Assembly (NCBI RefSeq): GCF_963677945.1
Contig: NZ_OY782578.1
Location: forward strand, 1,364,001 to 1,428,000
Origin: an uncultured Bacteroides sp.
GTDB taxonomy: Bacteria; Bacteroidota; Bacteroidia; Bacteroidales; Bacteroidaceae
DNA: 64,000 nt
Direction of reading: 5' to 3'
The notes under the pieces were generated by a model. It saw only the letters and a list, made by a program, of their open reading frames with translations, made no database searches and was not told where the DNA came from. The position numbers and the translations under genes are program-made. Positions 60,501-64,000 of this stretch are shown here, piece after piece (position 1 is the stretch's first letter; every line of letters begins with the position of its first letter).

Positions 60501-61050
60501 TCTGAATTTCGTGTGATGTACGGAATCCGTCGAAGAAGTTTACGAATGGAACGCGTGATTTAATTGTAGCTAAGTGAGCTACTGCTGATAAGTCCATAAC
60601 TTCCTGTACAGAACCTTCTGCCAACATAGCAAAACCTACCTGACGACAAGCCATAACATCCTGGTGGTCACCGAAGATAGAAAGAGCGTGTGAAGCCAAT
60701 GCACGAGCTGATACGTGGAAAACGCAAGGTAGTAATTCACCTGCAATTTTGTACATATTAGGAATCATAAGCAATAATCCCTGAGATGCTGTGTAAGTGG
60801 TTGTCAGTGCGCCAGCCTGTAAAGAACCGTGTAATGCACCAGCTGCACCTCCCTCAGATTGCATTTCCTGTACTAATACTGTTTCGCCGAAGATGTTTTT
60901 ACGTCCGGCTGCAGCCCATTCGTCTACGTATTCTGCCATAGTCGAAGAAGGAGTGATAGGATAAATCGCGGCAACTTCTGAGAACATATACGAGATATGT
61001 GCAGCAGCCTGATTACCATCACATGTGATGAATTTCTTCTGTTTAGTCAT
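57502..61050 (-). CDS. nifJ: Pyruvate:ferredoxin (flavodoxin) oxidoreductase
   Basis: 1182 residues, single-chain homodimer form. It converts pyruvate and CoA to acetyl-CoA, CO2 and reduced ferredoxin, the main anaerobic entry to acetyl-CoA. In order: domain I with the CoA/pyruvate-side motif (YPITPSSTMAE), domain II, the gamma-like domain III, two 4Fe-4S sites (CIQCNKCAYVCP and CLGCGNCADVCP), the TPP-binding domain (GGDGASYDIGFGGLDHV) and the distal cluster (CSGCGETPYV). High-expression codon use. The gene starts 31 bases after the AAA ATPase stop; it may have its own promoter within that gene's end. Confidence 0.97.
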   Translation of the reverse strand: MTKQKKFITCDGNQAAAHISYMFSEVAAIYPITPSSTMAEYVDEWAAAGRKNIFGETVLVQEMQSEGGAAGALHGSLQAGALTTTYTASQGLLLMIPNMYKIAGELLPCVFHVSARALASHALSIFGDHQDVMACRQVGFAMLAEGSVQEVMDLSAVAHLATIKSRVPFVNFFDGFRTSHEIQKIEMLENDDLAHLIDKEALADFRNRSLNPENPVARGMAENPDVYFQHRESCNKFYDAVPGIVEEYMKELSEITGRKYSLFDYYGADDADRVIIAMGSVTEAAREAIDYLTAQGEKVGLVAVHLYRPFSAKHFLAAVPKTAKRIAVLDRTKEPGAVGEPLYLDVKDCFYGQADAPVIVGGRYGLSSKDTTPAQVISVYENLSLAMPKNQFTLGIVDDVTFTSLPKKEEIALGGAGMYEAKFFGLGADGTVGANKNSVKIIGDNTNKHCQAYFSYDSKKSGGFTCSHLRFGDTPIRSTYLVNTPNFVACHVQAYLRMYDVTRGLQQNGTFLLNTIWNEEELAKHLPNNVKRYFAEKNITVYYINATQIAQEIGLGNRTNTILQSAFFRITGVIPVDLAVEQMKKFIVKSYGKKGQDIVDKNNAAVDRGGEYKQLTVDPAWATLKDEEAADNNTPEFVEKVVKVINAQNGDDLPVSTFVGIEDGTWQQGTATYEKRGVAAFVPEWNSENCIQCNKCAYVCPHASIRPFVLDEAEQAAAPFTDMLKATGKVFDGMKFRIQVDVLDCLGCGNCADVCPGNKQGKALKMQPLEGQLPQAPNWEYVATKVKSKQHLVNVNANVKNSQFATPLFEFSGACSGCGETPYVKLLTQLFGDRQMIANATGCSSIYSGSVPSTPYTTNEEGHGPAWANSLFEDFAEFGMGMTLAVDKMRDRLVDLMTKGQTCDCCSDELKGLFNEWIADKDNTERSIELEAKITPLVKACDCDICKEIASLSKFLIKKSQWIIGGDGASYDIGFGGLDHVLASGKNVNVLVLDTEVYSNTGGQSSKATPVGAIAKFAAAGKRVRKKDLGLIASTYGYVYCAQVAMGADQAQTLKAIREAEAYDGPSIVIAYSPCINHGLKAGMGKAQAEQAAAVECGYWHLWRYNPALEAEGQNPFTLDSKAPNWDNFQNFLKGEVRYASLAKQYPAEANELFQAAQDNAKWRYNNYKRLAKQQWGVEQED

Positions 61051-61081
61051 AACATTTAATATATTAAATAAAAAAACTCAG

Positions 61082-62260
61082 TTAATAAAGAAAACCAAAT
61101 AACCATAAAGGTATCTGATTTCCTCGCCCTATTTCTGCCCTGTGAATGGCATACGTAATGGCTGGATTATTTTTGACCTTAAATCCGTCGGTACATATCT
61201 TAAATGGAATCTTTTCATCTACCAGAAAAGAAGTTCCTTTTTCTCCTTTATTGAGAACATGATCCTTATAGAGTGTATTGAGAAAGAATGTCTCTGCAAC
61301 ATCTTGTTCTTCCACTTTTACCGGATAGATAGAATACATAAGATTAGTGTTATGCATCATAATCTTTGATGGCTTTTTAGGGAAGGATTCACCTTTTGGA
61401 TAAACCATATTGATTAACCGTGCGTCTGCAAGATATTTGATGTAGTTCATAACCGTAGCACGTGATGTCTCAATCTCTGTTGCCAACTGGCTTACATTGG
61501 GAGCTGAAGGACCATCAACCGCCAGCAAGTATAAAAGCTTCTTTATCTTTGAAAGATATTTCAGTTCTATTTGCTTAATAAGTAGAATGTCTACCTCTAC
61601 CATCATGTTCATTGTTTTAAGCAAATTTTCGGAAAAATTTCTTTTTTCGAGAAAAAATGGATAAAAACCATGATGAAGATAATCCTGGAAATAGTCTGTG
61701 GGACGAACCTTTGAGAGAACAGTCTTGGCTATTTGCTCATGATTGGACAAAATATCTTCTAACGAATATGGCGGGAAACTATTACCTGTTTGCAGATTCA
61801 GAAATTCTCTGAATGAGAATCCACGTAGATTATATGATTTTACGATACCGGATAACTCAGCATTTTCTTCTTTCAATCGCATAACCGAGGAACCGGAAAA
61901 TACAATTTTCAATCCAGGAAAACGGTCATGGCAAATTCTTAGTTCATGACTCCAGTTTGGATACTTAAAGACCTGGTCTATGAGAAGTACTTTACCACCG
62001 TTTTTAAGAAATTCTTCTGCAAATTCTATAATGGTATGCCCTGAGAAATAAAAGTTATTCATGTTGATAAACAAGCATGAACGGTCAGTTCCGAATCGCT
62101 CTTTTGCATATTGCAACAGGAAAGTAGTTTTCCCTACACCGCGAGTCCCTTTGATTCCAATAAGACGGTCGTTCCAATCGATCTCATCCATTAAATCACG
62201 TCGAACGGAGGCATTGGTGTGTTCTACCAGATAGCTGTGAGTTCTGTAAAAGGCTTCCAT
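61082..62260 (-). CDS. AAA ATPase with DUF4143-type C-terminal domain
   Basis: 392 residues from the ATG at 62260 (MEAFYRTHSYL). Walker A GTRGVGKTT at about 39-47, Walker B VLLIDQVF at about 91-98 with Gln after Asp, sensor SGSS near 126, and a winged-helix/DUF4143 region from about 230. The ATG at 62326 is rejected because a strong promoter lies between it and the gene body. AAA_14/DUF4143 proteins are widespread in Bacteroides; their role is uncertain. It precedes nifJ on the same strand by 31 bases. Confidence 0.82.
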   Translation of the reverse strand: MEAFYRTHSYLVEHTNASVRRDLMDEIDWNDRLIGIKGTRGVGKTTFLLQYAKERFGTDRSCLFINMNNFYFSGHTIIEFAEEFLKNGGKVLLIDQVFKYPNWSHELRICHDRFPGLKIVFSGSSVMRLKEENAELSGIVKSYNLRGFSFREFLNLQTGNSFPPYSLEDILSNHEQIAKTVLSKVRPTDYFQDYLHHGFYPFFLEKRNFSENLLKTMNMMVEVDILLIKQIELKYLSKIKKLLYLLAVDGPSAPNVSQLATEIETSRATVMNYIKYLADARLINMVYPKGESFPKKPSKIMMHNTNLMYSIYPVKVEEQDVAETFFLNTLYKDHVLNKGEKGTSFLVDEKIPFKICTDGFKVKNNPAITYAIHRAEIGRGNQIPLWLFGFLY

Positions 62261-62282
62261 AAACATTCTTTTATTGTCGAGG

Positions 62283-62313
62283 CAAAGATAATTATAATTA
62301 TCAACTTTGCAAA
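62283..62313 (-). promoter_or_regulatory. Promoter of the AAA ATPase gene
   Basis: Minus strand TTTG (62310-62313), 19 bases, TATCTTTG (62283-62290) followed by C. Perfect elements and spacing, about 23 bases before the ATG at 62260. Confidence 0.78.
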
Positions 62314-62475
62314 GTAGAGATTGCAAAATATTTATCTATTTAAACTTGTTTATGCTTTTGTTTATAGAAAGTGATTATGTAACTTATAAATATTCAATTA
62401 TGCAGAGGGTAATTGTTGCTTCAATCTTATTTATAGGCTCTGCTTTAATCCGTTTATTTTATTTGATAGATGTCA

Positions 62476-62508
62476 TTTTGTACAAAATAAAACATTCTTT
62501 TGTACAAG
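62476..62508. repeat. TGTACA repeat pair, second locus
   Basis: TTTTGTACAAAA (62476-62487) and CTTTTGTACAAG (62497-62508), 22 bases between centres. The unit TGTACA-16 bases-TGTACA equals that of the array at 42763, and the 16-base spacer ends ATTCTTT as there. Confidence 0.75.
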
Positions 62509-62554
62509 AATAAATTTATTTCAGATGGTTGATTATTCTATTTCTCTTTTTGCT

Positions 62555-62562
62555 TACTTTTG
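62555..62562 (+). promoter_or_regulatory. Promoter -7 element of the ATP-grasp-like gene
   Basis: TACTTTTG, full consensus, followed by T, 24 bases before the ATG. The palindrome TTTTGTATACAAAA starts within it. Confidence 0.5.
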
Positions 62563-62585
62563 TATACAAAATACATAAAAAATAA

Positions 62586-63767
62586 ATGCTGGAAGTATAT
62601 TTATTCAATCCGGATAATGATTTGGCGTTGGCTAATGGTGATGAGAATTACACTCCGCCTCTTTCTGCCCGAAAAATGGCAGACGACCTTTCGTTACTGC
62701 CAATATGGTATACCTCACGGGGAATGCTGGTAATGAGTAACGAACCGGATGCTGAGGAATGGATGCTGCAGATAAAGAATTTGTTTGATTTACCTGTCGA
62801 CAGAATAAGGGAAGATGAGATTGCTTTTAAGTCATCTTTGAAACTTTGTCCGTGGGGATGGAATGCTGCTTTGATAAAACAAGCCCGGCTATTAGGCTTT
62901 TCAGATGATTTTCTACCTGATAAAAATCAAATGGAGATTTTACGTGAGTTGTCTCATCGATCTTTAGCTGTTTCTTTACTTAAGGAGTTGAATGTTTCTT
63001 CTTCATTTTGTGGAGTCTCGGAAGAATTAACTTCTGATGAAGCTGTTCGGAAATTTGTAGAACATTATCCCAAAGTTCTTTTAAAGGCACCATGGTCGGG
63101 TAGTGGCAAAGGACTACGACCGGGTAAAGGTGAATATACCAGTCATATTCAGGGATGGAGTAACCGGGTGATAAAGAATCAGCGTTGTGTAGTAGGTGAA
63201 CCTTGGCTGGATAAAGTGAAGGATTTTGCCATGGAATTTTTTTGTGATGAATCGGGTAAAGTCTCTTTTGCCGGATATTCTTTTTTTGAAACAGATGTAA
63301 GAGGGGCTTACACGGGGAATCTGCTGGCTTCGAATGAAGCTATAGAACAGTGTCTTACCGAATTTGTTAATGCTGCCGATTTGCATTTATTGCGCGATCT
63401 GCTTGAAATAAAACTCTCTCAACTGATAGGTAAAAAGTATTATGGATATCTGGGGGTAGATATGATGATTTGTCGTTTCCCTGAACAACCTGTATTCCGT
63501 ATTCATCCTTGTGTGGAGGTGAACTTGCGTATGAATATGGGGATTTTTTCCCGACTCTTTTATGACAGGTTTATTACTCCCGGAAAGATGGGTTATTTTA
63601 AGGTTGATTATTTTAACGATCCTTCTTTACTGATGACTGACCACGAGAAGAAGCAGGCTGAATTTCCACTCGTTATTGAAAATGGCCGGATTATGTCCGG
63701 CTATATGGAATTAACACCTGTAACACAACAAAAAAATTATCGTGCAAGCATCTTGGTTGAAGGATGA
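62586..63767 (+). CDS. ATP-grasp-like protein of unknown function
   Basis: 393 residues, no signal peptide. From about residue 165 it shows an ATP-grasp pattern: VLLKAPWSGSGKG (K167; glycine-rich 171-176), VVGEPWLDK (about 202-210) corresponding to the nucleotide hinge, GYLGVDMM (D293-region) and CVEVNLRMNMG (E311, N313) for magnesium. Members ligate a carboxylate to an amine or thiol with ATP. The N-terminal half begins LEVYLFNPDNDLAL and has an HWG-like CPWGWN motif. The family is annotated as hypothetical as far as I recall. It overlaps the convergent neighbour by 31 bases. Confidence 0.7.
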   Translation: MLEVYLFNPDNDLALANGDENYTPPLSARKMADDLSLLPIWYTSRGMLVMSNEPDAEEWMLQIKNLFDLPVDRIREDEIAFKSSLKLCPWGWNAALIKQARLLGFSDDFLPDKNQMEILRELSHRSLAVSLLKELNVSSSFCGVSEELTSDEAVRKFVEHYPKVLLKAPWSGSGKGLRPGKGEYTSHIQGWSNRVIKNQRCVVGEPWLDKVKDFAMEFFCDESGKVSFAGYSFFETDVRGAYTGNLLASNEAIEQCLTEFVNAADLHLLRDLLEIKLSQLIGKKYYGYLGVDMMICRFPEQPVFRIHPCVEVNLRMNMGIFSRLFYDRFITPGKMGYFKVDYFNDPSLLMTDHEKKQAEFPLVIENGRIMSGYMELTPVTQQKNYRASILVEG

Positions 63768-64000
63768 ATCTGTCCGTTTTTATCTGTAAATAAAACCCTG
63801 TAAAGTCCTTTTTGTAAGTTATATAAAGGAATCTTTTCTTTATATTTTGAATATAATACACATCTGCCGGTAAGATCTGTAATAGTTATACTCTCAAATT
63901 CTTCGGACTTAGGAAGTTGCAATAATAGGCTATCCTGGGATAATTGAAGTTTATTATCCGGGAGTGTTAATTGTATTGCTGCACTTTCATTTCCAAAACG
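63737..64000 (-). CDS. C-terminal end of a secreted protein (runs off the right edge)
   Basis: The minus-strand frame is open from the window edge to the stop at 63737, giving 87 residues. The last 60 resemble a type A sorting-type C-terminal domain: ITITDLTGRCV, IPLYNLQKGLYRVLF. The upstream 25 residues are Leu/Ser/Gln-rich. The protein body lies outside the window. Its stop lies inside the end of the convergent ATP-grasp gene (31-base overlap). The start is not visible. Confidence 0.6.
   Translation of the reverse strand, partial: RFGNESAAIQLTLPDNKLQLSQDSLLLQLPKSEEFESITITDLTGRCVLYSKYKEKIPLYNLQKGLYRVLFTDKNGQIHPSTKMLAR

Larger units (their letters stand above)
62261..62585. other. Divergent gap between the AAA ATPase and the ATP-grasp-like gene
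   Basis: 325 bases. It holds the ATPase promoter, the two-unit TGTACA repeat (62476-62508) and a promoter element for the plus-strand gene (62555-62562) which overlaps a perfect palindrome TTTTGTATACAAAA (62559-62572). Confidence 0.55.

Noticed and set aside
62266-62326. Longer N-terminus for the AAA ATPase (ATG at 62326)
   Set aside because: A perfect promoter pair lies at 62283-62313 inside that extension, so translation must start later.

Overview
The window looks like chromosomal DNA of a Bacteroides-type bacterium (order Bacteroidales). The support is the AT-rich intergenic DNA, promoters of the TTTG / TAnnTTTG type before many genes, start sites mostly lacking a Shine-Dalgarno, the RprXY two-component pair, the GTPase-defective EF-G paralogue, the split LysO pair, pyruvate:ferredoxin oxidoreductase and an etfB-etfA-acyl-CoA dehydrogenase operon. 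I cannot name the species. I saw no rRNA, tRNA, transposase, phage gene or CRISPR array. Almost all of it is core genome.

Layout. 1-174: start of a TPR gene running off the left edge. 214-3842: recJ-recQ DNA repair operon with a hairpin-rich recJ leader. 4171-10235: three-gene operon of exported DUF3857/transglutaminase-like proteins, two of which have lost the catalytic residues. 10398-12442: hemW and the two halves of a LysO-type exporter. 12832-14991: fusA2 (EF-G2). 15252-17508: rprX-rprY. 17837-18283: MarR regulator. 18460-19537: rpsF-rpsR-rplI. 19596-20291: a G/T-skewed stretch with no gene. 20292-22346: a repetitive small lipoprotein and an acyl-CoA synthetase. 22489-26265: mtaB, a lipid A-type acyltransferase, a family 2 glycosyltransferase and mgsA. 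26266-27225: repeat-filled gap. 27226-32922: zinc peptidase, transglutaminase-like lipid/periplasm protein, hisS and groES-groEL. 32997-34484: an ECF sigma factor, its small membrane partner and a divergent membrane protein. 34653-37323: a subtilase with a companion lipoprotein. 37585-42668: a DUF2400 protein, pdxH, a PLP aldolase and a PAS/GAF histidine kinase. 42951-46572: etfB-etfA-acyl-CoA dehydrogenase. 47021-54620: a hybrid sensor kinase with a fused substrate-binding domain, a C1 peptidase, a cation/proton antiporter and a patatin-like lipase. 54621-56649: repeats around an ohrR-gpx peroxide-defence pair. 56650-64000: an AT-rich orphan gene, nifJ, an AAA ATPase, an ATP-grasp-like protein and the tail of a gene running off the right edge.

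How the genes work together. Anaerobic energy metabolism is represented by nifJ and the Etf/acyl-CoA dehydrogenase set, stress handling by groESL, ohrR-gpx, recJ-recQ and EF-G2, and envelope sensing by RprXY, the ECF module and the hybrid kinase.

Most interesting observations. (1) Several intergenic repeat families share a 21-22 bp period: a TGTACA array with exact 22-bp spacing inside a near-perfect 76-bp palindrome, a GC-richer 22-nt tandem family, and a family of TAGCAGAT units. Two of these families occur in the same order at two loci, and at one of them ohrR-gpx sits inside the inverted repeats. (2) The lipoprotein beside the subtilase aligns without gaps over 63 residues with the subtilase's own propeptide, suggesting a free-standing inhibitor or chaperone. 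The subtilase gene also carries a C10 tract that could switch it on and off. (3) Two divergent promoters with identical -35/-10 elements and 15-bp spacing lie between the ECF sigma gene and a membrane protein gene. (4) OhrR-like operators lie before both ohrR and gpx. (5) A sigma-54-like element lies before groESL.
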